DNA of 38,523 bases, taken from Clostridia bacterium (GTDB lineage: Bacteria; Bacillota; Clostridia; Oscillospirales; Acutalibacteraceae). Positions 17,959-24,145 of the stretch are shown in pieces; position 1 is the first letter of the stretch, and the number at the start of each line of letters is the position of its first letter. The translations under genes and the position numbers were made by a program. The stretch is taken from contig JAUNDK010000017.1 in the NCBI GenBank assembly GCA_030526115.1, positions 1 through 38,523 of the forward strand, read 5' to 3'. A model generated the notes under the pieces. It did not search any database, was not told the DNA's origin, and was given only the letters and a program-made list of their open reading frames with translations.

Positions 17959-18456
17959 TTAAAGCTCTGCAACCTTTGCCTGAAGAGCTTCCTCTTTCTT
18001 TGCTACACCGTCTTCCATGTCCTTCTTCATCTGCTCGAGCTGAGAAGCAATTGCTTCGTCAGAAAGAGCGAGCATCTGTGCTGCGAGGATGGCTGCGTTA
18101 TCAGCACCGTTTACAGCAACTGTTGCAACAGGAATACCGGATGGCATCTGAACTGTTGCGAGAAGAGCATCGAGACCCTCGAATGTGGACTTTATCGGAA
18201 TACCGATTACAGGGATAGTTGTGTGGGCTGCGAGAACACCGGCGAGGTGAGCTGCCATGCCTGCTGCTGCAATGATAACACCGAAGCCGTTTGCCTTTGC
18301 GTTCTTTGCAAAGTCTGCTGCCTTCTCAGGAGTTCTGTGTGCGCTCATTACATGAACTTCACATGGAATACCAAAGCTCTTGAGTCTTACGATAGCCTTG
18401 GATACTACAGGAAAGTCGCTGTCGCTTCCCATGATAATCGCTACTTTTTTAGACAT
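17959..18456 (-). CDS. purE: N5-carboxyaminoimidazole ribonucleotide mutase
   Basis: Class I PurE, which rearranges N5-CAIR to CAIR. The 165-residue protein has the phosphate-binding MGSDSD (residues 9-14) and SAHRTP (38-43, His40 catalytic), plus IAAAGMAAHLAGVLAAHT and IGIPIKS. Its ATG follows AAAGGATGA and stands only 17 nt past the last T of an intrinsic terminator, so purE and the whole operon can only be made when that terminator is bypassed. No purK is present in the window. Confidence 0.96.
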   Translation of the reverse strand: MSKKVAIIMGSDSDFPVVSKAIVRLKSFGIPCEVHVMSAHRTPEKAADFAKNAKANGFGVIIAAAGMAAHLAGVLAAHTTIPVIGIPIKSTFEGLDALLATVQMPSGIPVATVAVNGADNAAILAAQMLALSDEAIASQLEQMKKDMEDGVAKKEEALQAKVAEL

Positions 18457-18472
18457 GATAAATCATCCTTTC

Positions 18473-18514
18473 GTAAAAAAATAAACGCGGAACTGCAACT
18501 ATATACAGTTCCGC
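18473..18514 (-). terminator. Leader terminator (attenuator) upstream of purE
   Basis: On the minus strand a perfect 9-bp stem GCGGAACTG/CAGTTCCGC (arms 18506-18514 and 18487-18495, 10-nt loop) is followed by GTTTATTTTTTT. It lies between the leader ORF stop codon and purE. A competing 6-bp hairpin AACTAT/ATAGTT (18517-18522 with 18497-18502) would enclose the 5' arm, and CGGAA inside the leader ORF can pair with TTCCG of the 3' arm. These are possible antiterminator pairings. Confidence 0.85.
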
Positions 18515-18522
18515 TCATAGTT

Positions 18523-18588
18523 CTATTTAATTCTAAACGCAATTATTCCGTAGAAAAAGAAACCAAGATTAATTGAAGCGTTAACCAT
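18523..18588 (-). CDS. 21-aa leader peptide of the purine operon
   Basis: A short ORF with an excellent ribosome-binding site (GGAGG at 18598-18602, 9 nt before ATG) encodes MVNASINLGFFFYGIIAFRI plus a final Lys, stop TAG. It begins about 29 nt after the predicted transcription start and ends 8 nt before the attenuator stem. A ribosome at its last codons would therefore cover the 5' arm of the terminator. The aromatic run FFFY is notable. I know of no described family. The arrangement parallels pyrBI-type leader peptides, where translation tracks RNA polymerase pausing. Confidence 0.7.
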   Translation of the reverse strand: MVNASINLGFFFYGIIAFRIK

Positions 18589-18623
18589 AGCTCTGTTCCT
18601 CCGGAAATTTCTGATACAAGAGT

Positions 18624-18652
18624 ATTTTACCCAAATCACACATTTTTTTCAA
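18624..18652 (-). promoter_or_regulatory. Promoter of the purine operon
   Basis: TTGAAA (18647-18652), a 17-nt spacer and TAAAAT (18624-18629) on the minus strand. The predicted start near 18617 leaves a 5' UTR of about 29 nt before the leader ORF, too short for a riboswitch aptamer. Further upstream the region is AT-rich with no gene until 18747. Confidence 0.85.
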
Positions 18653-18746
18653 GCTTTAGAAAACTCTTATCGAATTTTCGTAATATTGTATTCTATGCAC
18701 TATTCTCTATGGATAAAATTTGTCATTTTTTATAAAGAAAACCATA

Positions 18747-19142
18747 TCAGAATGGTATCTTCTCACTTCTCTCCACTACTTCGAGCTCGTTTCCGTCAGG
18801 ATCGAGTATTCTGAAGGAGCTTAAATCCTCACCAAAGCGTGGCTCCTGATAGAAAGGAACACCTAATTCCTTTACATGCTCTACAAGTTCTGCGAAATTA
18901 TCCACAATCAGGCAGAGGTGAATATATCCCGCTGTTTTACCTGTTATGTTAAGCTCATCCTCACCACCCTCAAAGAGTTCAAGTGACTGTCTGTCAGGTG
19001 TACCGACGAAAACGATAGTACCCTTATCAGGTGTAGGAATTTTGTGGATAACCTCCATACCGAAAACATCCTGATAGAACTTTACGGAAGCCTCCATGTT
19101 TCTTACTCTGTATGCCACATGGCCTATGCTCTTGAAAAACAT
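18747..19142 (-). CDS. VOC (glyoxalase/bleomycin-resistance) family protein
   Basis: A 131-residue metal-dependent VOC-fold protein with two beta-alpha-beta-beta-beta modules. The candidate metal ligands His8 (IGHVAYRV), Glu55 (SLELFEGG), His75 (YIHLCLIV) and Glu121 (GNELEVVE) match the glyoxalase I pattern. Lactoylglutathione-lyase-like activity is possible, but many relatives have other substrates. The ATG at 19142 is chosen because GAAAGGTG lies 9 nt upstream; the in-frame GTG at 19154 falls within that ribosome-binding site. No clear terminator follows the stop. Confidence 0.85.
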   Translation of the reverse strand: MFFKSIGHVAYRVRNMEASVKFYQDVFGMEVIHKIPTPDKGTIVFVGTPDRQSLELFEGGEDELNITGKTAGYIHLCLIVDNFAELVEHVKELGVPFYQEPRFGEDLSSFRILDPDGNELEVVERSEKIPF

Positions 19143-19194
19143 TATTAAACACACCTTTCATTCTTTTTTAATCTGCCGAAGCAGTTTCAAAGCA

Positions 19195-19203
19195 ATTATA
19201 ACA
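19195..19203 (-). promoter_or_regulatory. Extended -10 promoter of the VOC gene
   Basis: The minus strand has TGTTATAAT, a perfect -10 with the TGn extension, 52 nt ahead of the ATG. The -35 (TTTTAT at 17 nt) is poor, as often seen with extended -10 promoters. The leader contains CTGC-TTCG-GCAG, a UUCG tetraloop hairpin (19172-19183). Confidence 0.55.
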
Positions 19204-19233
19204 CTATTTTATTCGTGATAAAAGAAAAATCTG

Positions 19234-19261
19234 TTGAAAAGCTATAATTTTGTGTTATATT
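19234..19261 (+). promoter_or_regulatory. Promoter of the GH120 gene
   Basis: Plus-strand TTGAAA (19234-19239), a 16-nt spacer and TATATT (19256-19261). It is divergent from and close to the VOC promoter. The inferred start is near 19268, giving a leader of about 25 nt. Confidence 0.6.
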
Positions 19262-19291
19262 ATTTTTGTATTCCTATTTATTTGAAAGGTT

Positions 19292-21304
19292 GTGGAAAAT
19301 TTGATTATCTATGTCAATGCAAAAGCAGGCAGAGAGGGCAACGGAAGCAAAGAGACGCCCTTTAAGCATATAAATGATGCCGCAAAAATCGCAAAGCCGG
19401 GTGACGAGGTTGTAGTCGCTCCCGGTACATACCGTGAGTATGTCAACCCGATAAACGGCGGTACCGAAGATGCGAGAATCACTTATCGCTCAGAAGTTCC
19501 TCTGGGTGCAGTAATCACCGGTGCGGAAGTGGTAAAAAGCTGGATGAAGTACAGCGGTAACACATGGATGTGCAGAATTAACAATACTTTATTCGGTAAC
19601 TATAACCCATATACTACAACAGTTTTCGGTGACTGGTACTTCGCCAAGGCAGACAGACACACAGGCTGTGTATGGCTCAACGATAAGGCCCTTTATGAGA
19701 CAGAGACCCTCGAGGAATGTATTAAGGGTGAAGTTTACCCACAGTCATGGGTTCCCGAGGAGAGTATCTACAAATGGTACACCGAGCAGGACGGCGACGA
19801 TACATTAATTTACGCTAACTTCCAGGGTGCCAACCCAAATGAGGAGAATGTAGAAATTACAGTAAGGCGTGAATGCTTCTGGCCGGGCGAGTACGGAAGA
19901 AACTACATTACAGTTCAGGGATTCAATGTTAACAAGGCCGCCACCACATGGGCTCCCCCTGCCGCATATCAGGACGGTATGATAGGTCCCAACTGGTCAA
20001 AGGGCTGGATTATCGAGGACTGTGAAATCTGGGGCGCAAAGTGCGCAGGTATATGCCTTGGTAAATACTATGATCCGCAGAACGACCACTACTTCACAGC
20101 AAAGCATCTCAAGAGCCCGACACAGATGGAGCGTGACGCAGTATGCCGCGGCCAGTATCACGGCTGGCTCAAGGAGAATGTAGGTTCTCACATCATCAGA
20201 AGAAACCACATCCACCACTGTGAGCAGGGCGGTATCATAGGCAGAATGGGCGGAGTTTTCTCCATTATCGAGGATAACGAAATTCATAACATCAACAATA
20301 TGCATGAGCTTGGCGGTGCTGAAATTGCAGGTATCAAGATGCATGCCGCAATTGATGTTACATACAGACGAAATCATATTCACCACTGCACTATGGGAAT
20401 ATGGTGTGACTGGGAGGCTCAGGGTACAAGAATCACTCAGAACCTTCTGCATGACAACGAACCACCGAAGGATGCCGCATGGCTTGAGGGCGGTATGATG
20501 AGTCAGGATCTCTTTGTTGAAGTCGGTCACGGACCATGCCTGATTGACAACAACCTCCTCCTCTCACAGCATTCATTGAGAATTGCAACAGAGGGCGTTG
20601 CCATGGTTCACAATCTCATTTTGGGTTCTTTCACATGTGTCGGTGAAGGTACAGACTTTGTTGTTGACGGCAAAGTTCAGGCAAGATACACACCTTACCA
20701 CATTCCTCACAGAACTGAGGTTGCCGGCTTCATGACCATACTCCACGGTGACAACAGATTCTACAACAACATCTTTGTTCAGAACTGTGACCCTGAGGCT
20801 ATACTCAACAACGATCCTAAGGAGAACGACGAAGTAGGTACTCATGTATGGGATGAATATCCAACCTATGAGGAGTGGATTGCGAACTTCGACCTTGAGA
20901 ACAGCAAGCCTGACATGGGTGCTCTTGCAAGCTATCACTTCAGTCATCTGCCTGTATGGGTTGACGGTAACGCTTACTTCAACGGTGCAAAGGCATTCAA
21001 GAAAGAGAACCACAACTACATTAACACAGGTGACGGTATCTTCGTAAATCTTCGTGAGAAGGACGGCGTATATCACCTTGATACCAATCTTTATGACTGC
21101 ATGGGCAGTTTCAAGGATTACATGATTAACTCAGATGTACTCGGTGAGGCTTTTGAGCCTGAGGAGAGATACGAGAACACTGACGGAACAGACATAGTAT
21201 TCGACCGTGACTTCCTCGGAAACCACAGAGGCATTGATGTTATCCCGGGACCGTTTGCGGACGGCGATGCTTCCACCGCTGTAATCTGGGAGTTCAAGGC
21301 ATAA
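19292..21304 (+). CDS. GH120-type beta-xylosidase (parallel beta-helix)
   Basis: A 670-residue right-handed beta-helix protein without signal peptide, so probably cytoplasmic. From memory of Thermoanaerobacterium XylC (founding GH120 beta-xylosidase) many blocks match: GDWYFAKADRHTG, YANFQGANPNEENVEI, GMIGPNWSKGWIIEDCEI, AGIKMHAAIDVTYRRNHIHH and RTEVAGFMTILHGDNRFYNN. The catalytic pair corresponds to Asp373 (WCDWEAQGTR, nucleophile) and Glu410 (LFVEVGHGPC, acid/base). The gap between them is about 14 residues longer than in XylC owing to an insert (EPPKDAAWLEGGMM). The N-terminus is a DUF1565-like repeat. The likely role is hydrolysis of imported xylo-oligosaccharides. The start is GTG at 19292; TTG at 19301 is better spaced from AAAGG and is an alternative. 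Confidence 0.85.
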   Translation: MENLIIYVNAKAGREGNGSKETPFKHINDAAKIAKPGDEVVVAPGTYREYVNPINGGTEDARITYRSEVPLGAVITGAEVVKSWMKYSGNTWMCRINNTLFGNYNPYTTTVFGDWYFAKADRHTGCVWLNDKALYETETLEECIKGEVYPQSWVPEESIYKWYTEQDGDDTLIYANFQGANPNEENVEITVRRECFWPGEYGRNYITVQGFNVNKAATTWAPPAAYQDGMIGPNWSKGWIIEDCEIWGAKCAGICLGKYYDPQNDHYFTAKHLKSPTQMERDAVCRGQYHGWLKENVGSHIIRRNHIHHCEQGGIIGRMGGVFSIIEDNEIHNINNMHELGGAEIAGIKMHAAIDVTYRRNHIHHCTMGIWCDWEAQGTRITQNLLHDNEPPKDAAWLEGGMMSQDLFVEVGHGPCLIDNNLLLSQHSLRIATEGVAMVHNLILGSFTCVGEGTDFVVDGKVQARYTPYHIPHRTEVAGFMTILHGDNRFYNNIFVQNCDPEAILNNDPKENDEVGTHVWDEYPTYEEWIANFDLENSKPDMGALASYHFSHLPVWVDGNAYFNGAKAFKKENHNYINTGDGIFVNLREKDGVYHLDTNLYDCMGSFKDYMINSDVLGEAFEPEERYENTDGTDIVFDRDFLGNHRGIDVIPGPFADGDASTAVIWEFKA

Positions 21305-21323
21305 TCAAAACTTAATACGGACA

Positions 21324-21365
21324 TGAAAAGGCTGTGCAGGAAAATTTCCGCACAGCCTGTTTTTA
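21324..21365. terminator. Bidirectional terminator between convergent GH120 and GH13 genes
   Basis: A 9-bp stem AGGCTGTGC/GCACAGCCT (21329-21337 with 21350-21358) has GTTTTTATC on the plus side and TTTTCATG on the minus side, serving both converging genes. Confidence 0.9.
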
Positions 21366-23009
21366 TCTGAAGCTTTTTGCCCAGCCCACAAGGGATGGCT
21401 GATGATTGTTATCGAATACTGTTTTTCTCATGTAATCGGTTACAGGTCCGTTCTTTGCCATTTTTGCAAGAATTACCGCATGAAGCTCATCTATGCTCAT
21501 GTTCTCGTAATCGGTTCTGCCTGTTACATCTGGAAGTTCTCCGTCTACGGAAGATTTATTCTCCACCGCTTTCATCTGCTCGGCTTCTGCCTTCTTTTTC
21601 TCCTCGACCGCTTTATGCTCCTCGGCGATTCTGTGGAGATCAATCTTTGCATCCTCGACTGTATATCCCGCAGGAACCCAGATTTCTCCGCTGTGGCCAT
21701 ACACATGGGCATGGAAGTTGCCACCGCTCACATTTACCTTTTCGCCTGAAAGAGAACCGACATACTCGCCGTCTTTCACTCCCCCTGCATTAATCTCGCA
21801 GTCGCTGTCGGAATTATTTACAGTGATTATCGCTACGCTGTCCCCCGCTGTTCTCGAGAAACAATAGCTCCCTGTTGTCAGGGCAAGCTCCTGATAATCT
21901 CCGTAAGAAAGAGCAGGAACCGACTGTCTGATTTTTCCGAGGGCGGAAATGAGCTTCACACACTCTCTGTTATGCTCGGAGTTAAGCTCATTCAGCTTCA
22001 GGCATGGGCGGAGGCTGTCATCGGAACCTCTCTCCTTTTTTCCGTCTATTCCGAACTCAGATCCGTAATAAACGGACGGAATTCCCGGGAGGGTATACAT
22101 GAGTATATGTGTGGGCAGAAAATCCGCTTTATTGTTCAGCTTGGTATTGATTCTCTCAACATCGTGGTTGTCAACGAAATTATAGAGTTTCATGCTGTTG
22201 GGCTTATTACCTGCCATGCCGTAAAGCCGCCTGACTGTGTGGGCAATCTCGAAATAGTTGTGGTCGTTGTGGCCTGAGAAAAGTGCCTTGTGCAGGTGGT
22301 AGTTGGTTACGGAATGGAGAGTTCCCTCGTTGACCCAGCGGCTGTATTCTCCGTGGATAACCTCACCCATGAGCCAGAACTCCGGCTTGACCTCGTCCGC
22401 GAGGCGGCGCAGAGCTTTCATGAAATCGAAATCGAGGACATCGGCGGCATCAAGACGGATACCATCGACATCGAACTCACTTACCCAGAATCTGACAGTA
22501 TCGAGGATATAATCCCTGACCTCGTGGTTTCTCTGGTTGAGCTTTACAAGGAGATTGTAACCTCCCCAGTTATCGTAGGAGAACCCGTCGCTATACTCGT
22601 TGTTTCCGTGGAAGTTCACACCTGAATACCAGTCTTTATATCGGGAATTTTCTCTGTACTGTTTAATGTCTCTGAAAGCAAAGAAATTTCTGCCTGTATG
22701 GTTGAAAACTCCGTCGAAAATTACCCTTATTCCCTTTGAGTGGCACTCGCTGACAAAATCTTTGAGATCGTTATTATCACCGAGGCGGGAATCGAGTCTG
22801 CGGTAATCTGTTGTTTCGTAGCCGTGACCCACGGACTCGAAAAGTGGCCCTATATATATTGCATTGCAGCCTATCTCTTTTACATGGTCAATCCACGGCC
22901 ACAGCTCACGAAGTCTGTGAACACTTTCGCCGTAGGGGTTCTGCTTAGGCGCACCGAGCAGACCAAGTGGATAAATGTGATAGAATACTGCTTCATCGTA
23001 CCAGGACAT
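21363..23009 (-). CDS. GH13 alpha-amylase family enzyme with C-terminal extension
   Basis: Cytoplasmic GH13 alpha-glucan hydrolase or transferase of 548 residues; no signal peptide and no N-terminal CBM34-type domain. The barrel has conserved regions DGVFNHTG (99-106), DGIRLDAAD with nucleophile Asp187, LMGEVIHGE with acid/base Glu216, and FVDNHDVERI with Asp283. The family resembles cyclomaltodextrinase/neopullulanase-like cytoplasmic enzymes. After the beta-domain C a charged helix (RIAEEHKAVEEKKKAEAEQM) and a ~60-residue tail follow (to about residue 548), unusual for GH13. Start ATG follows CGGAG. It is probably involved in maltodextrin or glycogen use. Confidence 0.9.
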   Translation of the reverse strand: MSWYDEAVFYHIYPLGLLGAPKQNPYGESVHRLRELWPWIDHVKEIGCNAIYIGPLFESVGHGYETTDYRRLDSRLGDNNDLKDFVSECHSKGIRVIFDGVFNHTGRNFFAFRDIKQYRENSRYKDWYSGVNFHGNNEYSDGFSYDNWGGYNLLVKLNQRNHEVRDYILDTVRFWVSEFDVDGIRLDAADVLDFDFMKALRRLADEVKPEFWLMGEVIHGEYSRWVNEGTLHSVTNYHLHKALFSGHNDHNYFEIAHTVRRLYGMAGNKPNSMKLYNFVDNHDVERINTKLNNKADFLPTHILMYTLPGIPSVYYGSEFGIDGKKERGSDDSLRPCLKLNELNSEHNRECVKLISALGKIRQSVPALSYGDYQELALTTGSYCFSRTAGDSVAIITVNNSDSDCEINAGGVKDGEYVGSLSGEKVNVSGGNFHAHVYGHSGEIWVPAGYTVEDAKIDLHRIAEEHKAVEEKKKAEAEQMKAVENKSSVDGELPDVTGRTDYENMSIDELHAVILAKMAKNGPVTDYMRKTVFDNNHQPSLVGWAKSFR

Positions 23010-23036
23010 ATTACAACTCCGAAAATAATTTGTTGG

Positions 23037-23057
23037 GGTGATACAATTTAGTTCACC
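23037..23057. promoter_or_regulatory. Inverted repeat at the start of the GH13 transcript
   Basis: GGTGA-N11-TCACC lies immediately downstream of the -10 box, at the expected +1 to +21. It could be an operator for a sugar-responsive repressor or an mRNA hairpin; the short arms make it uncertain. Confidence 0.35.
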
Positions 23058-23064
23058 GAAACTA

Positions 23065-23093
23065 ATTATACATTATTAACTACTTATTTGCAA
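23065..23093 (-). promoter_or_regulatory. Promoter of the GH13 gene
   Basis: TTGCAA (23088-23093), a 17-nt spacer and perfect TATAAT (23065-23070) on the minus strand, about 55 nt before the ATG. Confidence 0.75.
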
Positions 23094-23137
23094 TATGACG
23101 GAATTACAGATTATTACAGGGGCAGAATTGTCAATAT

Positions 23138-23168
23138 TGCAAAAACAACCGCCTATGACAGCGGTTGT
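23138..23168 (-). terminator. Terminator of the two small unknown genes
   Basis: An 8-bp perfect stem ACAACCGC/GCGGTTGT (23145-23168) followed by TTTTGC on the minus strand, 16 nt after the stop of the 72-codon gene. Confidence 0.85.
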
Positions 23169-23184
23169 TCATTCGTTATTATTG

Positions 23185-23403
23185 TTACATCGGAATTGGT
23201 TCTTCGAGCATTCTAAACTCACCGGTATCTTTATCAATTGCAGGAAAAGAGTAACATGGTAGTTCTTCTCCATTCTCATCTTTTACCGCCATAAAATAAA
23301 AATCAGTGCTCATATCAAAAGCCTCAACAAATGTTAGGCTTATTAAATTTTCTTCCTTTAAATATTTACAGAATTTATCTTCAGCTTCTTTTTGTGTAAT
23401 CAT
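23185..23403 (-). CDS. Hypothetical 72-aa protein
   Basis: Small acidic protein that I do not recognise. It starts with MITQKEAEDKFCKYLKEENL and contains an aromatic-rich beta-like section (STDFYFMAVKDENGEELPCY). There is no signal peptide or membrane segment. It overlaps the stop of the 106-codon gene by 4 nt (ATGA) and has AAGGAGC as ribosome-binding site, so the two are translated from one mRNA. AT-rich codon use unlike the neighbouring housekeeping genes suggests acquisition. Small paired acidic proteins of this sort are often immunity proteins of polymorphic toxins, but nothing in the window proves that. Confidence 0.7.
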   Translation of the reverse strand: MITQKEAEDKFCKYLKEENLISLTFVEAFDMSTDFYFMAVKDENGEELPCYSFPAIDKDTGEFRMLEEPIPM

Positions 23404-23720
23404 AATTTGCTCCTTTTGCTACATGATTTTACATGCTCAATAAATTCATCACTAATTGGAATATCATAGTGTTCTAAATGGTAAATTTCAGTCGCAGACC
23501 AACTGTATTCTCCGTCAGTATATAGAAAATCAAACATTTCAGATATCTCTACAGACTTTACAATATCAATAACCTTTGCTGTTGTATATCCATATAAAGT
23601 TCCTGACTTCATATGTTCAAGTATAAGAGCTTTATCAGGAATAATCACAGAATTATTCTTTACAAAATCAGAATTCTGTTTTCTTATACAATAATCATTT
23701 ATATACTTGAAATCATCCAT
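23400..23720 (-). CDS. Hypothetical 106-aa protein
   Basis: Acidic soluble protein of unknown function, MDDFKYINDYCIRKQNSDFV at the start, with FDFLYTDGEYSWSATEIYHL in the middle and a cysteine/basic tail (KSCSKRSKL). It has a good ribosome-binding site (GAAAGG). It is upstream of and translationally coupled to the 72-codon gene, and itself follows a decayed small gene. The set resembles orphan immunity-gene strings seen in Firmicutes, an inference from size, charge and context only. Confidence 0.7.
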   Translation of the reverse strand: MDDFKYINDYCIRKQNSDFVKNNSVIIPDKALILEHMKSGTLYGYTTAKVIDIVKSVEISEMFDFLYTDGEYSWSATEIYHLEHYDIPISDEFIEHVKSCSKRSKL

Positions 23721-23723
23721 ATC

Positions 23724-23873
23724 TTACCTTTCAAACAAATCAGGAGGATATTAATAGTTCTCACCTGAATCATCAGTAATACGGTACCATTCTTTTTCTA
23801 TCGAAACCACTTCGTAAATTCTGTTATTCGTAAGACCTAAAAAGAAGGTTTGACCGATGTATTATACTTTCAT
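23724..23873 (-). pseudogene. Decayed small gene with two in-frame TAA codons
   Basis: Reading the minus strand from ATG 23873 gives MKV, TAA, then YIGQTFFLGLTNNRIYEV continuing through SIEKEWYRITDDSGENY, TAA, then YPPDLFER and a final TAG-independent TAA at 23724-23726. The frame stays protein-like across both stops (charged/aromatic alternation, WYRI.DDSGENY*YPP), which suggests a ~49-residue gene broken by two nonsense changes (23862-23864 and 23751-23753). It sits 3 nt upstream of the 106-codon gene, whose ribosome-binding site is in its last codons. No ribosome-binding site precedes ATG 23873. It could alternatively be a non-coding leader with chance frame conservation. Confidence 0.55.
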
Positions 23874-23893
23874 TACAAACTAAATACTACTCA

Positions 23894-23922
23894 ATAATAT
23901 ATTGTGTACCTTGTACCTACAA
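23894..23922 (-). promoter_or_regulatory. Candidate promoter of the pseudogene and small-gene pair
   Basis: TTGTAG (23917-23922), a 17-nt spacer and TATTAT (23894-23899) on the minus strand. It lies between the probable tmRNA terminator and the pseudogene. Moderate match only. Confidence 0.4.
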
Positions 23923-23933
23923 CATGTATCTAA

Positions 23934-23984
23934 TAAAAAGAAAAACACCGCAAATGGCTGTATAAAGCCAAATGCAGTGTTTTT
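23934..23984 (-). terminator. Terminator next to the att repeats (probable original tmRNA terminator)
   Basis: Arms at 23942-23959 and 23966-23983 form an ~18-bp imperfect stem; on the minus strand it is followed by a T-rich tract (TTTTTCTTTTTATT). It begins 2 nt after the CCA of the left tmRNA-like repeat. The spacing is what one expects of the terminator of the RNA gene into which the prophage integrated. Confidence 0.75.
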
Positions 23985-23985
23985 A

Positions 23986-24057
23986 TGGTGGAGATGGCGG
24001 GAGCTCCTCCCGCTCGTACATCCATCTTAAGTTCTGGTGGAGATGGCGGGAGTCGAA
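23986..24057 (-). repeat. Tandem tmRNA/tRNA 3'-end repeats (probable prophage att site)
   Basis: The 18-mer CTCCCGCCATCTCCACCA occurs twice on the minus strand (23986-24003 and 24035-24052), 49 bp apart. The right copy extends upstream to TTCGACTCCCGCC, i.e. T-loop, T-stem, acceptor strand CATCTCC, discriminator A and CCA. It is very close to the 3' end of bacterial tmRNA (E. coli ssrA ends CTCCCGCCAGCTCCACCA). The 5' T-stem strand is wrong for a complete RNA (AGATG instead of GCGGG), so this is a fragment, as at the distal att site of a phage that integrates into ssrA. The left copy has GCGGG/CCCGC arms around a 7-nt non-T-loop (AGGAGCT). Confidence 0.75.
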
Positions 24058-24109
24058 ACATCTGACAAACGTCAAGTTTCCCGACAATAAGCCATTTTCT
24101 CAATTTTCA

Positions 24110-24133
24110 TGTCATATTTCGTGTCATATACAC
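24110..24133. repeat. Two 12-bp-period direct repeats near the att site
   Basis: TGTCATAT occurs at 24110-24117 and 24122-24129, between the att repeats and the excisionase-like gene. Spaced short repeats here could be integrase arm-type or excisionase binding sites. Nothing else is seen in the ~70 bp between 24058 and 24145. Confidence 0.4.
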
Positions 24134-24145
24134 ACTGCAAACTGT

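Noticed and set aside
18670-18682. CGAA/TTCG palindrome upstream of the purine promoter as a PurR PurBox
   Set aside because: The two half-sites nearly touch, whereas PurR sites are pairs spaced ~16 bp, and flanking bases fit poorly; leader attenuation explains control better.
19997-21076. Minus-strand open frames opposite the GH120 gene
   Set aside because: Low-complexity Val/Cys/Leu composition and exact antisense of a strongly conserved enzyme.
23724-23873. Stop codon reassignment or selenocysteine-like recoding of TAA
   Set aside because: TAA terminates tyrS, recN, argR, tlyA and phage genes in the same window, and no recoding element is visible, so a pseudogene is the simpler reading.
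23986-24057. A complete tRNA or tmRNA gene
   Set aside because: Only the 3' part is present: the 5' T-stem strand does not pair and no anticodon arm or 5' acceptor strand (GGAGATG) is found in suitable distance.
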